A DNA stretch of 64,000 bases from Moraxella sp035181385. Its GTDB lineage: Bacteria; Pseudomonadota; Gammaproteobacteria; Pseudomonadales; Moraxellaceae. The translations under genes and the position numbers were made by a program. The stretch is from positions 13,230 through 77,229 of the forward strand of contig NZ_JAXCJK010000005.1 of assembly GCF_035181385.1 (NCBI RefSeq). The letters are read 5' to 3'. The notes under the pieces were generated by a model. That model searched no databases and was not told the DNA's origin. It saw only the letters and a list, made by a program, of their open reading frames with translations. Of the stretch, positions 1-8,851 are shown piece by piece (the first letter of the stretch is position 1; the number at the start of each line of letters is the position of its first letter).

Positions 1-251
1 GTGCGGTCGTTGATGAATCAATGGGTGATGAAATTCATGTAACTGTGATTGCCACAGGTCTGACTGTAGATGACAGTCCAAAGGTGCAGTCAGTTGGTCA
101 GCAAGCACCTGTGGGGCATGCTAGTGCAATCAGCCAACAACCATCTACAGCTCAGACAACGGCATCACCAATACAGAGCTCTGCTCGTGCGGTGGTTAAG
201 CCGATCAGTGTTGGTGACTTTCTAAAAAGACAGCAACAGGATAATGGTTGA
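1..251 (+). CDS. ftsZ: Cell division protein FtsZ, C-terminal fragment
   Basis: The frame is open from the window edge and ends at 251. It encodes the last part of the tubulin-like GTPase that forms the division ring. The first residues (AVVDESMGDEIHVTVIATG) match the conserved end of the FtsZ globular domain. A Gln/Ser/Ala-rich disordered linker follows. The end, PISVGDFLKRQQQ, resembles the C-terminal peptide that binds FtsA and ZipA. The GTPase core lies outside the window. A hairpin terminator follows 17 bases after the stop. Confidence 0.93.
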   Translation, partial: AVVDESMGDEIHVTVIATGLTVDDSPKVQSVGQQAPVGHASAISQQPSTAQTTASPIQSSARAVVKPISVGDFLKRQQQDNG

Positions 252-267
252 TTATCGCCTTATCAAC

Positions 268-298
268 GCCCTATACGATGGTATAGGGCTTTTATTTT
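268..298 (+). terminator. Rho-independent terminator after ftsZ
   Basis: A perfect 9-bp stem, GCCCTATAC at 268-276 and GTATAGGGC at 281-289, with a GATG loop, is followed by TTTTATTTT. It separates ftsZ from the next gene. Confidence 0.85.
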
Positions 299-316
299 AA
301 AGAAAAATGTGTAAAT

Positions 317-1210
317 ATGATAGACTTGCATAGCCATAGTACAGCATCAGATGGTACAAATACGCCAATGATGCTCATTCAAAAAGCGTATTCGTTAGGC
401 ATTCGTACTTTTGCCTTAACCGATCATGATACCATTAAAGGCATAAAAGAAGCTAAAGAAGCTGCTGATGAGTTGGGTATGTGTCTGATTAATGGGGTGG
501 AGATAAGTTGTGCGCACGCCCTGATTGGTGGGTATGGAAAAAATCAAGAGTTGAATAAAATCATTCATGTGGTTGCACTTGATTTTGATGATACTAAAAA
601 AATGCATGATGCTTTGCAGGCTGTACAAGACAGTCGTCATCTGCGTGGTAGATGTATGATTGAAAAGCTTGGTGAGTCATTAGCAACAAATAATCAAGCT
701 CAACTTACTGAAAAAATTTGGCAGGCGACACTGGCTAAGGTGGATAATAATCCACGAGCAATTGGGCGTGCACATATTGGGCAGGTGTTGCATGAACTTG
801 GGTTTGTACATAATGTGCAAGCGGCTTTTGATAAATATCTGGCTGATGGCAAGTGTGCCTATGTGGCGATAGAAGCAATGAGTATGGCAGACACTATCAA
901 ATTGATCCATGATTGTGGTGGGTTTGCAGTATTGGCACACCCAACTCGTTATGGGCTGTCTGCAACTCGCACCAGAAAATTGATTGCTGATTTTGCCAGT
1001 CTGGGTGGCGATGCTTGTGAATTGCCCAATAATGAACCTGATAGTCTGCGTGCGATGATTGATCGAAGTCTTGCGGAGCATGGGTTATTTGTGTCAGTCG
1101 GCAGTGATTTTCATGGCGAGAATATGCCATGGCGTAAATTGGGGCTGGTTGCCAAACTTAAACCAAATCAAACTGGTATATGGCAAAGATTTAAAAGTCA
1201 GTCTGAGTGA
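317..1210 (+). CDS. rnm: PHP-domain phosphoesterase (RNase AM / YciV-type 5'-3' exonuclease)
   Basis: This 297-aa protein has the metal-binding motifs of the PHP fold in order: DLHSHSTASDG at residues 3-13, LTDHDT near 35, GVEIS near 60, LAHPTRY near 207 and GSDFHG near 260. In E. coli the family member YciV (Rnm, formerly TrpH) degrades short RNA from the 5' end, matures rRNA 5' ends and hydrolyses 3',5'-nucleoside bisphosphates. Length is normal for the family. The gene converges on recX with only 5 bases between the stops. No strong ribosome site precedes the ATG. Family is certain; the exact substrate is by analogy. Confidence 0.85.
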   Translation: MIDLHSHSTASDGTNTPMMLIQKAYSLGIRTFALTDHDTIKGIKEAKEAADELGMCLINGVEISCAHALIGGYGKNQELNKIIHVVALDFDDTKKMHDALQAVQDSRHLRGRCMIEKLGESLATNNQAQLTEKIWQATLAKVDNNPRAIGRAHIGQVLHELGFVHNVQAAFDKYLADGKCAYVAIEAMSMADTIKLIHDCGGFAVLAHPTRYGLSATRTRKLIADFASLGGDACELPNNEPDSLRAMIDRSLAEHGLFVSVGSDFHGENMPWRKLGLVAKLKPNQTGIWQRFKSQSE

Positions 1211-1215
1211 TGAGT

Positions 1216-2094
1216 TTAGATAAAATTCAACTCATCAATATCATCCAATGTGTACTTTAATGCATCAAAACAGACACTCATTTCAAAGCCCCGATACTGC
1301 AAAAACCGAAGCTGTCGGGATTTTTCTTTTTGGTCTTTTGGTAGGGTATTGCCGTATTTTTTACAGCGAGCTTCGATGGCAAGTGCGAGCCAATTCACCT
1401 CGTTTTTTTGCTCATCATTCATGTTATCATTACTTTTGAGTTGATTTTCTAAAATTGTACCATCGCTTAGGTTGGCAATGTCTGCCATCTGTATCAGTTC
1501 ATCAAGTGAGTATGGCAATTGTATCCCTGTATTTTTTAATGCTTGACTGATGTATCTTTTGCCACGACCACGCCTGATGCTTTCACGAATGAGCATAAAA
1601 GCGGTGCGTTCGTCGGATTGATAACCTTTGGTGGCAAATTCATCAAGTAAATCTGTTACCATCTGTGGATCGCAGTCTTTATTAAGCAGTTTTTGGCGTA
1701 ATTGTTGTTGGGAAAGCTCTCGATTAGACAGATAGTAAAATGCCAGCCAGCGTAGGCGATTTATTTTTTGATCATTTTGATAAATGGGCTCAATTGCCAC
1801 ATTTTTTAAGGCAGACAAAGTGTGCTGGTCCACAGCTGTCCAAATATCATTTGGCAAAATATGGTTGTCATTGGTTTTGTTTGTTTTGTCTTGTTTGATT
1901 GGTTGGTTGGGTTTTTTGGATTTGCTAAATGTTCTAAGATTTGGTTTTGCTGATATATCTTTGCTGGTAGTGCGTTTGGTTTGACCTGTTGTTTTGGGGC
2001 TTGTTGGCAAAGTTTGTGATGATAAAGTTGAATCAGCGGATATAGATTCACCCATATCCGCTAAGATTTCTGCTAAAGTTTTGATGGTTGTCAT
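1216..2094 (-). CDS. recX: Regulatory protein RecX
   Basis: RecX binds RecA filaments and limits their extension. The C-terminal ~150 residues hold the family's three-helix repeats, including LRWLAFYYLSNRELSQQQL, an LLDEFATKGYQSDERTA segment and RRGRGKRYISQAL. The 292-aa length is about twice that of a typical RecX, because residues 1-115 form a Ser/Thr/Lys/Asn-rich, probably disordered extension. It starts 15 bases after recA on the same strand, which suggests the usual recA-recX operon. Confidence 0.9.
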   Translation of the reverse strand: MTTIKTLAEILADMGESISADSTLSSQTLPTSPKTTGQTKRTTSKDISAKPNLRTFSKSKKPNQPIKQDKTNKTNDNHILPNDIWTAVDQHTLSALKNVAIEPIYQNDQKINRLRWLAFYYLSNRELSQQQLRQKLLNKDCDPQMVTDLLDEFATKGYQSDERTAFMLIRESIRRGRGKRYISQALKNTGIQLPYSLDELIQMADIANLSDGTILENQLKSNDNMNDEQKNEVNWLALAIEARCKKYGNTLPKDQKEKSRQLRFLQYRGFEMSVCFDALKYTLDDIDELNFI

Positions 2095-2109
2095 GATGCC
2101 AATTGCAAA

Positions 2110-3207
2110 TTAGAATTGACTTTCATCGTCCGCATCTTCAATGAATTCTGGCACTTGATTTTGGTCAGAGTCTTGTGTTGTTGTGGGCGCGCCCATTTTT
2201 TCGCTACGGATTTTCGCTTCAATTTCTTGGGCGATTTCAGGGTTTTCGGCAAGATATTTGACGGTGTTGGATTTGCCTTGACCAATTTTACTCTCACCAT
2301 AGCTATACCATGCACCAGATTTACCCACTGCACCAATATCCACACCCAAATCAACAACTTCGCCCAAATGATTGATGCCTTCGCCATACATGATTTGAAA
2401 TATCGCCTCACGAAAAGGAGGTGCCATCTTGTTTTTGATGACTTTAACTTTGGTTTCGTTGCCAATTACTGCCTCACCTTCTTTAATCTGACCGATACGG
2501 CGAATGTCTAATCGAACCGAAGCATAAAATTTAAGGGCATTACCACCTGTGGTGGTCTCAGGAGAGCCGAACATCACGCCTATTTTCATGCGAATTTGGT
2601 TGATAAAAATTACCATGCAATTTGAGCGTTTGGCATTACCAGTGATTTTACGCAAAGCTTGGCTCATCAGGCGTGCTTGTAACCCCATGTGACTGTCACC
2701 CATTTCACCTTCAATTTCAGCTTTTGGGGTAAGAGCCGCCACCGAGTCCACAACGATCATATCTACCGCACCCGAACGCACAAGCATATCAGCAATTTCA
2801 AGTGCTTGTTCACCATTATCAGGTTGAGATACCATCAATTTGTCGATATCTACGCCTAATTTGCGTGCATAAATTGGGTCCAAAGCGTGCTCGGCATCAA
2901 TAAAAGCACAAGTACCGCCTTGCTTTTGGCATTCGGCAATCGTTTGTAAGGTAAGAGTGGTTTTACCAGAGCTTTCTGGTCCAAAAATCTCAATGATACG
3001 CCCCTTTGGCAGTCCGCCAATACCTAGAGCAATGTCCAATGACAGTGATCCTGTTGACACCACATCGGCATCAATCTTGGCAGACTCATCACCTAAGTAC
3101 ATGATGGTATTTTTGCCATAAGATTTTTCAATCTGTGCTAAAGCTGCTTTGAGTGCTTTGTCTTTATTTTCATTGACGCTGGCGGCTGCCTCTTTTGTTT
3201 TGCTCAT
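2110..3207 (-). CDS. recA: Recombinase RecA
   Basis: This is the central strand-exchange ATPase of homologous recombination and DNA repair. Walker A is GPESSGKT at residues 76-83. The Walker B strand (MIVVDSVAAL), the loop region with GNALKFYASVRLDIRR, and an acidic C-terminal tail (EFIEDADDESQF) are all present. I chose the second of two tandem ATGs, because AAGGTG then sits 5 bases upstream; the first ATG would leave only 2 bases. Length (365 aa) is slightly above E. coli RecA. recX follows in the same direction. I saw no recognisable LexA box upstream. Confidence 0.98.
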   Translation of the reverse strand: MSKTKEAAASVNENKDKALKAALAQIEKSYGKNTIMYLGDESAKIDADVVSTGSLSLDIALGIGGLPKGRIIEIFGPESSGKTTLTLQTIAECQKQGGTCAFIDAEHALDPIYARKLGVDIDKLMVSQPDNGEQALEIADMLVRSGAVDMIVVDSVAALTPKAEIEGEMGDSHMGLQARLMSQALRKITGNAKRSNCMVIFINQIRMKIGVMFGSPETTTGGNALKFYASVRLDIRRIGQIKEGEAVIGNETKVKVIKNKMAPPFREAIFQIMYGEGINHLGEVVDLGVDIGAVGKSGAWYSYGESKIGQGKSNTVKYLAENPEIAQEIEAKIRSEKMGAPTTTQDSDQNQVPEFIEDADDESQF

Positions 3208-3910
3208 CATTTCACCTTACTGATTGACTTTTATTGTCATGATTTATCATCTAAATTGCCATTATTATAGCATAAATTATCTTTTTATATCCAAGGTATT
3301 TACCCAGATGCATGCGTATTTTGTTATGCTTGATGGCTTTATTATTTTGATTAAAAGTTAATTGCTTAGCATAACCAAAATAGAATATAAAAAACTTATC
3401 CACAGGTTTCACAAGTAAAAAATGACCATTTTGTGAAACATGGTTTGTTTTTTTAATGAATAAAATGACAATAATGAATTGGTAAATGTCAACCCAATGA
3501 TTTTTATTAAGTTATTGATTTTTATATTAAAAATAAAATAGCACACAATTTTTTGTAAAATTTAGCAATACGCTTAAAGTGCCTATTTATCAAAGCATTC
3601 ATCATGATGATTGTCTTTTATCCACAAAGTTATCCACAATTTTTGTGGATAAAAAATGGATAACTGATTCAGCCAATATGTGATAAGGCCTGAGTGAATG
3701 TTGATGAATTTTTTTTTGTGATTATTGAGCATTGAAAATTACTATTCAATCTGTACTCACATTCATCAAAATGTCAATGTTTCACGATGGTGATGATGTC
3801 TGCTTGTGAAACTATTTAATCTTATTTTATATTGAATTTGAAAAATGGGTGAAAAAGATAAAAAAATGGCGACAAATCGCCATTGGGATGTGATTGGCTT
3901 TTTGACCAAT
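3208..3910. other. Gene-free AT-rich region between recA and trmB with DnaA boxes
   Basis: About 700 bases hold no convincing gene. They contain four exact TTATCCACA boxes: 3396-3404, 3618-3626, 3630-3638 and, inverted, 3644-3652. A near match, TGGATAA, lies at 3657-3663. Four copies of GTTTCAC or its complement occur at 3406, 3433, 3779 and 3806; the first pair forms a 9-bp inverted repeat (3406-3414 with 3431-3439). The surroundings are AT-rich. The recA promoter must also lie here. The region could be the replication origin, a DnaA-titrating site, or a DnaA-regulated promoter. Confidence 0.55.
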
Positions 3911-4753
3911 TTAATCGTTTGGGTTTTGTGTTTTGCGATACATCAAATCCCAAGAAGTACGACCATAGTCAAGGCCACGCTTTTCAAATTTAGTCTGTGG
4001 GCGAAAAGCTGGACGAGGTGTAAAGTTGCCTTGACCTGAAATATTTTCAAGAATACTCATGTTGTCAAGTACCTCAAGCATCCATAGGGCATAATGCTCC
4101 CAATCGGTTGCGGCATGAAAAGTACCGCCAATTTTGAGTGTGCGTGCGACAATTTCCATGCGATGGGTGGTAACAAAACGGCGTTTATAATGACGCTTTT
4201 TTTGCCAAGGGTCGGGAAAATAAAGCTGTATGGCATCAAGGTGTTCATCGGGTAGGTTGCTTAAAAGGGCAATTGCATCACCGCTTAATACCTTTAGATT
4301 CTGCAAGCCTAATTCGTGGGCAATATAAGCGATACGCCCAATGCCTGGTTCATGAACTTCAATGCCAACAAAGTTATGCTCTGGATTGTTTTTTGCCATC
4401 TCAATAAGACTGTCTCCCATGCCAAAGCCAATTTCTAGCGTTAAAGGTGCATCCATACCGTTGGGCGTGTTGGCAAAATGGGTGCGTAAATTATTAATGT
4501 TGCTGACATCGCCCAGTTTGCCGAGCTCAAAACCGTGATTGAGAATATATGATGCGTAAGTGCTATTGGTTAGGGCAAGCTCGCTCGCCTGACTCATGTG
4601 TGTACGGCGTTTCATGAAAGTGTCAATTTGACGAAACTGTTCGGGTGTTTGGGCAAGACGGGCGATTTGCTCGCTGATGGCTTCACGGTCGGTATCTGGG
4701 CTTTGGCGGTCGCCACCAACAGGGGTTAAAAATTGTGAATTTGAATCAGTCAT
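3911..4753 (-). CDS. trmB: tRNA (guanine-N7-)-methyltransferase TrmB
   Basis: TrmB makes m7G46 in the tRNA variable loop from S-adenosylmethionine. The SAM-binding motif EIGFGMGD is at residues 107-114, the following acidic loop GIEVHEPGIGR near 130-140, and the signature YFPDPWQKKRHYKRR near 178-192. The 280-aa length exceeds the E. coli enzyme through an N-terminal extension of about 40 residues. It stands alone in the minus direction, with a divergent membrane-protein gene 106 bases upstream. Confidence 0.95.
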   Translation of the reverse strand: MTDSNSQFLTPVGGDRQSPDTDREAISEQIARLAQTPEQFRQIDTFMKRRTHMSQASELALTNSTYASYILNHGFELGKLGDVSNINNLRTHFANTPNGMDAPLTLEIGFGMGDSLIEMAKNNPEHNFVGIEVHEPGIGRIAYIAHELGLQNLKVLSGDAIALLSNLPDEHLDAIQLYFPDPWQKKRHYKRRFVTTHRMEIVARTLKIGGTFHAATDWEHYALWMLEVLDNMSILENISGQGNFTPRPAFRPQTKFEKRGLDYGRTSWDLMYRKTQNPND

Positions 4754-4859
4754 GGCTTTATTTGCATTAAAAAAAGGCGTAAAATGTTAAGGGTGTCATT
4801 ATAAGCCAACCAACGCCCAACCGCAAATCATTTTATCATTCAATCTATTGGTCAAATTC

Positions 4860-5798
4860 ATGATTCGTTTGCCTTTTTTAGAAGATACCACACCACCACC
4901 ATTTTATCGTGCCGACCTCACCGATGCTAAGCGTACCGAGCTTGACAGATGGTTTATTGGCTTGCGATCACAAAAGTATTATTTAAAGAGGTTTGAAGAA
5001 TTTGATCGGGCTGGTCAGATGCACCCTCGCTGGAATTGGGCAGCATTTTTTTGTACTTTTGGCTGGCTTTTGTATCGTAAACGCTACCTTGATTGCTTGG
5101 TGTATTGTGTGGCGGGTTGGTCATTTATTAAGGTAACCATTGCCATTACGCTGGTGGTGCTTGAATTTGCCGTCATTTCATTTTTGCCACAAGAATACCA
5201 AATGGCTGTGCGTGTGCTGGTGGGTGTGATGATTTGGTTGTTTTGGTCGAGTCAGGTGGCACGCTGGGCAGATGCTTATTATTATCGTATGGCACGCCGT
5301 GAAATTGCTGATGTATTGGATTTTTATCCACGCAATAAAGATGAACAAAAGATGCACTTAAGGCGTGAGGGTGGTACCAGTTTGTTTGGTATGTCGGTGG
5401 CATTTGGCATATTTGGGGTGATTTTGGCGATTATTGTTGGGCAATTTGTACCGATCATCGCCATGCAAAAAGAACAATCGGTGATTTTTGAGAGTTATCG
5501 TTCTGCCAAAGCGGTACAAAAACGCGTGGAGCAAATCTATAATACCACACAAAAATGCCCAATTGATTTGCCAGTCTCTGTGGATAATCAACGAGTTTCT
5601 ATGGTGGTTGTTGATAAGGCAGAAGGAGTGCAGACTGATTGTGCGGTCATGGCGACGGTTTCTGGATCTGGCTACCCTGTACGCTATTTAAACGGTGAAA
5701 CGCTTGTCATTTATCATTATGTTGATTATAAGGGGCAAAGTGTGTGGCGGTGCCAAACTTCGCTCAACAAAAAACGCCACCCCAAAAGCTGTGTATGA
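4860..5798 (+). CDS. Membrane protein (DUF2628-like) with a pilin-like C-terminal domain
   Basis: About 312 aa. The N-terminal half contains HPRWNWAAFFCTFGWLLYRKRY and two strongly hydrophobic stretches, a layout seen in DUF2628 inner-membrane proteins. A third membrane segment (FGIFGVILAIIVGQFVPIIAM) leads into a soluble C-terminal domain. The end, WRCQTSLNKKRHPKSC, has the paired-cysteine pattern seen at the end of type IV pilin-like domains. An ATG at 4860 is preferred over an in-frame TTG at 4848; neither has a clear ribosome site. Function is unknown. The gene is flanked by minus-strand genes, so it is probably transcribed alone. Confidence 0.65.
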   Translation: MIRLPFLEDTTPPPFYRADLTDAKRTELDRWFIGLRSQKYYLKRFEEFDRAGQMHPRWNWAAFFCTFGWLLYRKRYLDCLVYCVAGWSFIKVTIAITLVVLEFAVISFLPQEYQMAVRVLVGVMIWLFWSSQVARWADAYYYRMARREIADVLDFYPRNKDEQKMHLRREGGTSLFGMSVAFGIFGVILAIIVGQFVPIIAMQKEQSVIFESYRSAKAVQKRVEQIYNTTQKCPIDLPVSVDNQRVSMVVVDKAEGVQTDCAVMATVSGSGYPVRYLNGETLVIYHYVDYKGQSVWRCQTSLNKKRHPKSCV

Positions 5799-5803
5799 TG
5801 CAA

Positions 5804-8083
5804 CTACCAGCCGATTGGATTGATATCAAGTGAGATTTTGACTCCTTTAGAAGTTGGTAGGGCAAGGAGGTTTTGCCAGTGTGCGGATAATACAGCGTGC
5901 AAGGTTTTGCGATCCTTGGCAAGTAGTAGTAACTGCGTATGATATCGATTGTTTTTCTTATTCATGGGGGCATCGGTTGCACCGCTTGTGATCAGGTTTG
6001 GCACATCAGGTAAACCTTTGGCGATTTGTTTGATGGCAATTCTGGCACGATTTTGGTTGTGGCTTTCTGCACGAATGAGTGCGGCATGAGTGTAGGGTGG
6101 CAAACCGAGCAACTGCCTTTCTTTTAGCAAGATGTCGGCAAAGGCTAGATAGCCATACTTAATAAGTGTGATGAGTAGAGGGTTATTGGGCTGGCGAGTT
6201 TGAATAAGTACATCGCCTGCTTTTTCGGCACGCCCTGCACGCCCTGCCACTTGTATGATTCGCTGAGCGGTATGTTCAGGTGAGCGAAAATCAGGTGATA
6301 AAAATCCCAAATCTGCATCAGCCACCACCACAAGTGTTACATTGGGAAAATGGTGACCTTTGGCAATCATTTGTGTTCCCACTAAGATGGCAGGTTCACC
6401 CGTTAGGATTTTTGTGTACATGGCTTCCCACGCACCTTTTTTACGCATGGTGTCTCGATCAATTTGTAAAATGGGGTAAACTTGCTCGGTGGTCTGTGGA
6501 TTGGCAAAGATGGCGTGTAATTGTTCGGACAGCTTACTTGTGCCAAGTCCTAAGTCTTGCAGATTTTGGCTATTGCACTCAGGGCAGGTGCGTGGCGTGT
6601 GTGTACAAAATCCGCAATGATGGCACTTTAATTGCCCAGAAGGATATTTATGTAGGGTTAAATGTGCATCACAATGTGGGCAGTCTGCTTGCCAGCCACA
6701 CGCATCGCAGATGAGTATTGGTGCATATCCACGCCGATTTAAAAAAACCAGTACCTGCTCGCCATGGGCTAGGCGTTGTTTGATTTGATGAATACTTTCA
6801 TTGGATAATAGGGTTTTTTGCTCATTGCCATTCATTTGCATGATGCTTTTTGTGCCTTGACGAATGTCAATGAGCTGTAAAACAGGGTTTTTAGCATTGC
6901 CAGCACGCTTTGTTAGACGACATTCGGTCAGTTTGTGGTCATGGCTTAATTTAAGCTGTTCAAGGCTTGGTGTGGCGGTTCCCAATACCACAGGTACACC
7001 CATTTGATGACCACGCCACATGGCCACCTCGCAGGCGTGATAGCGTAGGTGGTCTTGTTGCTTATAGGAATTATCATGGGCCTCATCAACGATGACAAGC
7101 CCTAGATTGGCAAACGGATAAAGCACGCTTGAACGAGTGCCGATGATGATGTTGGCCTGACCTGTTTGGCAGTCTTGCCAGCCTTGCAGGCGTTCGGCGT
7201 CTGTCACGCCAGAGTGCAGTACACAGATGTTGGCATCAAAGCGTGAGCTAAATCGAGCTTTTGTCTGTGGCGTGAGTCCAATTTCAGGTATCAAAATTAA
7301 GACTTGTTTGCCAGATGATAAGGCGTGCCATATGGCTTGTAGGTAAACTTCGGTCTTGCCAGACCCTGTAATGCCGTTTAATAATATGCCTTGATAAATA
7401 CCATCATCAATGGCGTGTTTGATGGTGTCAAAAGCATCTTTTTGCTCATGATTAAGCGGTAAAATCTCATCTAGTAATTGGGCGGTCTTGGGTGTTAAAT
7501 TTGGTTTGACATTGCTAATAAAAGAGCGGATAAGCCCTTTGTTTTCTAGAATTTTTAATTGAGTTTTATTGACCTCCAGCTCTTTTAACCTAAGTTCACT
7601 TAGGCCTGCTGGGCTTTCTTTGATGGTATTAAATATTTGCCATTGTCTTTTGGCTGATTTGCTGATTTGACTTTGGATAAATGTATCATCAATGCCATCT
7701 ACAACCTCCCAAAAGTTAAGCTTCTGAATAATGCTCCTGCCTTGGTTGATGAGACTAGGTAGCATGACGGATAAAGTTTCGCCCAGTGGGTAATGATAAT
7801 AAGCGGACAGCCAATTTGCCAAGCGTAACAATTGGTCTGTGATGATGGGTGTCTCATCAAGGCATTCATCAATCGGTCTTAACTTGTCTTGTGAGATATT
7901 GCTGTCGGCATGGTTGATGTGGGCGATGACAATACCAATGAGTTCTTGACGACCAAAAGGCACACGCACACGGCTACCTATTGCTGGCAGAGTGCCGTCA
8001 ATCAGGCACTCTGTTGGGCAAAGATAATCAAACAGTTGATATAGTGGTGTTGGTAGGGCGATGCGAATCAGGGAATTTTGCAT
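5804..8083 (-). CDS. priA: Primosomal protein N' (PriA helicase)
   Basis: PriA restarts collapsed replication forks by 3'-5' unwinding and loading of DnaB. Walker A GITGSGKT is near residues 237-244 and a DEAH box (VIVDEAH) near 330. A cysteine cluster (CDACGWQADCPHCDAH and further CxxC pairs) near 465-505 forms the two zinc sites. The N-terminus IALPTPLYQLFDYL is the 3'-DNA-binding domain. I start at the ATG at 8083, because the conserved N-terminus begins there; an in-frame TTG lies 24 bases upstream. A terminator-like hairpin sits immediately before the start. Confidence 0.96.
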   Translation of the reverse strand: MQNSLIRIALPTPLYQLFDYLCPTECLIDGTLPAIGSRVRVPFGRQELIGIVIAHINHADSNISQDKLRPIDECLDETPIITDQLLRLANWLSAYYHYPLGETLSVMLPSLINQGRSIIQKLNFWEVVDGIDDTFIQSQISKSAKRQWQIFNTIKESPAGLSELRLKELEVNKTQLKILENKGLIRSFISNVKPNLTPKTAQLLDEILPLNHEQKDAFDTIKHAIDDGIYQGILLNGITGSGKTEVYLQAIWHALSSGKQVLILIPEIGLTPQTKARFSSRFDANICVLHSGVTDAERLQGWQDCQTGQANIIIGTRSSVLYPFANLGLVIVDEAHDNSYKQQDHLRYHACEVAMWRGHQMGVPVVLGTATPSLEQLKLSHDHKLTECRLTKRAGNAKNPVLQLIDIRQGTKSIMQMNGNEQKTLLSNESIHQIKQRLAHGEQVLVFLNRRGYAPILICDACGWQADCPHCDAHLTLHKYPSGQLKCHHCGFCTHTPRTCPECNSQNLQDLGLGTSKLSEQLHAIFANPQTTEQVYPILQIDRDTMRKKGAWEAMYTKILTGEPAILVGTQMIAKGHHFPNVTLVVVADADLGFLSPDFRSPEHTAQRIIQVAGRAGRAEKAGDVLIQTRQPNNPLLITLIKYGYLAFADILLKERQLLGLPPYTHAALIRAESHNQNRARIAIKQIAKGLPDVPNLITSGATDAPMNKKNNRYHTQLLLLAKDRKTLHAVLSAHWQNLLALPTSKGVKISLDINPIGW

Positions 8084-8113
8084 GAGAAAAAAGACTTGGC
8101 TTACCAAGCCTTA
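8084..8113 (-). terminator. Terminator-like hairpin between ridA and priA
   Basis: Read on the minus strand, GGCTTGG, TAAG and CCAAGTC form a 7-bp stem with one G-U pair, followed directly by six T. The T-run ends 2 bases before the priA ATG, so the hairpin occupies the place of the priA ribosome site. Confidence 0.6.
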
Positions 8114-8120
8114 AAAATAC

Positions 8121-8501
8121 TTATTCTAAATGCAAAATGGCTTCAATCTCAACCTCACCACCTTTGGGCAGAGCAGCAACTTGTACTGCCGCACGAGCAG
8201 GGTAGGGGGCACTTAGCCGTGCATCAAACACTTCATTTAATGCACCAAAATCATTCAAATCAGTCAAAGACACATTGAATTTTACGACATCATCTAGTGT
8301 GCCACCAGCAGCTTTGGCAATGGCAGCCAGATTATCAAAAGCCTGTTCAGCTTGGGCAGTAAAACCTTCTTTTAATTGCATGGTTTTTGGATCTAAGCCC
8401 AACTGACCTGAGATATAAACAGTGTTTCCAATTTTGATGGCTTGTGAATAGGTGCCAACTGCAGCAGGTGCATCATCGGTATAAATGATTTGTCTTGCCA
8501 T
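8121..8501 (-). CDS. ridA: RidA family enamine/imine deaminase
   Basis: RidA hydrolyses reactive 2-aminoacrylate and related enamines made by PLP enzymes, protecting those enzymes in the cytosol. The 126-aa length is exactly typical. Signature features include GTYSQAIKIGNTVYISGQLG near the N-terminus and the C-terminal YPARAAVQVAALPKGGEVEI, with the conserved arginine that binds the carboxylate. A good ribosome site (AAGGAAT) precedes the ATG. It lies between priA and a small orphan gene on the same strand. Confidence 0.93.
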   Translation of the reverse strand: MARQIIYTDDAPAAVGTYSQAIKIGNTVYISGQLGLDPKTMQLKEGFTAQAEQAFDNLAAIAKAAGGTLDDVVKFNVSLTDLNDFGALNEVFDARLSAPYPARAAVQVAALPKGGEVEIEAILHLE

Positions 8502-8572
8502 GAAAATTCCTTAATGGGCTTTAACTTGATGTGTCTAAATTTGAATGTATTGCAATATGAATGTGATGACCA

Positions 8573-8764
8573 TCAGTGATGGCTTTGAGCCTTGGTGCTT
8601 TGTAGGCGGGCGACAATTTTATCAAACAAACTCATGGCAGGTGCATCTGTATAGATGATTTTACCTGCAACATTGTCAGCGGTCTTTGGCAGGGTGTTTG
8701 GTTCAGTTTTACCCAAAAAAAAGGCCACTTCTTCTTTGGAATTTAAATCAATATTACAGCACAT
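8573..8764 (-). CDS. Small hypothetical protein, 63 aa
   Basis: I do not recognise this gene. The ATG at 8764 is preferred over one 33 bases upstream, because an excellent AAAGGAG lies about 8 bases before it. The protein begins MCCNIDLNSKEEVAFF and contains one Cys-Cys pair and a Lys-rich, His-ending tail. An internal stretch, KIIYTDAPA, resembles the first residues of RidA encoded next door (QIIYTDDAPA). This could be chance or a local duplication. It sits between spoT and ridA on the same strand. Confidence 0.5.
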   Translation of the reverse strand: MCCNIDLNSKEEVAFFLGKTEPNTLPKTADNVAGKIIYTDAPAMSLFDKIVARLQSTKAQSHH

Positions 8765-8851
8765 AAGGACGCTCCTTTTAAATGATTCATCGTTCATATT
8801 AAAGCAATTTTACGCTTAATATTCAAGTAATTTTTTAAGATGCCTAAAATA

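Noticed and set aside
3845..4039. A 64-residue plus-strand frame at the 3' end of trmB
   Set aside because: It overlaps the well-supported trmB C-terminus in antisense.
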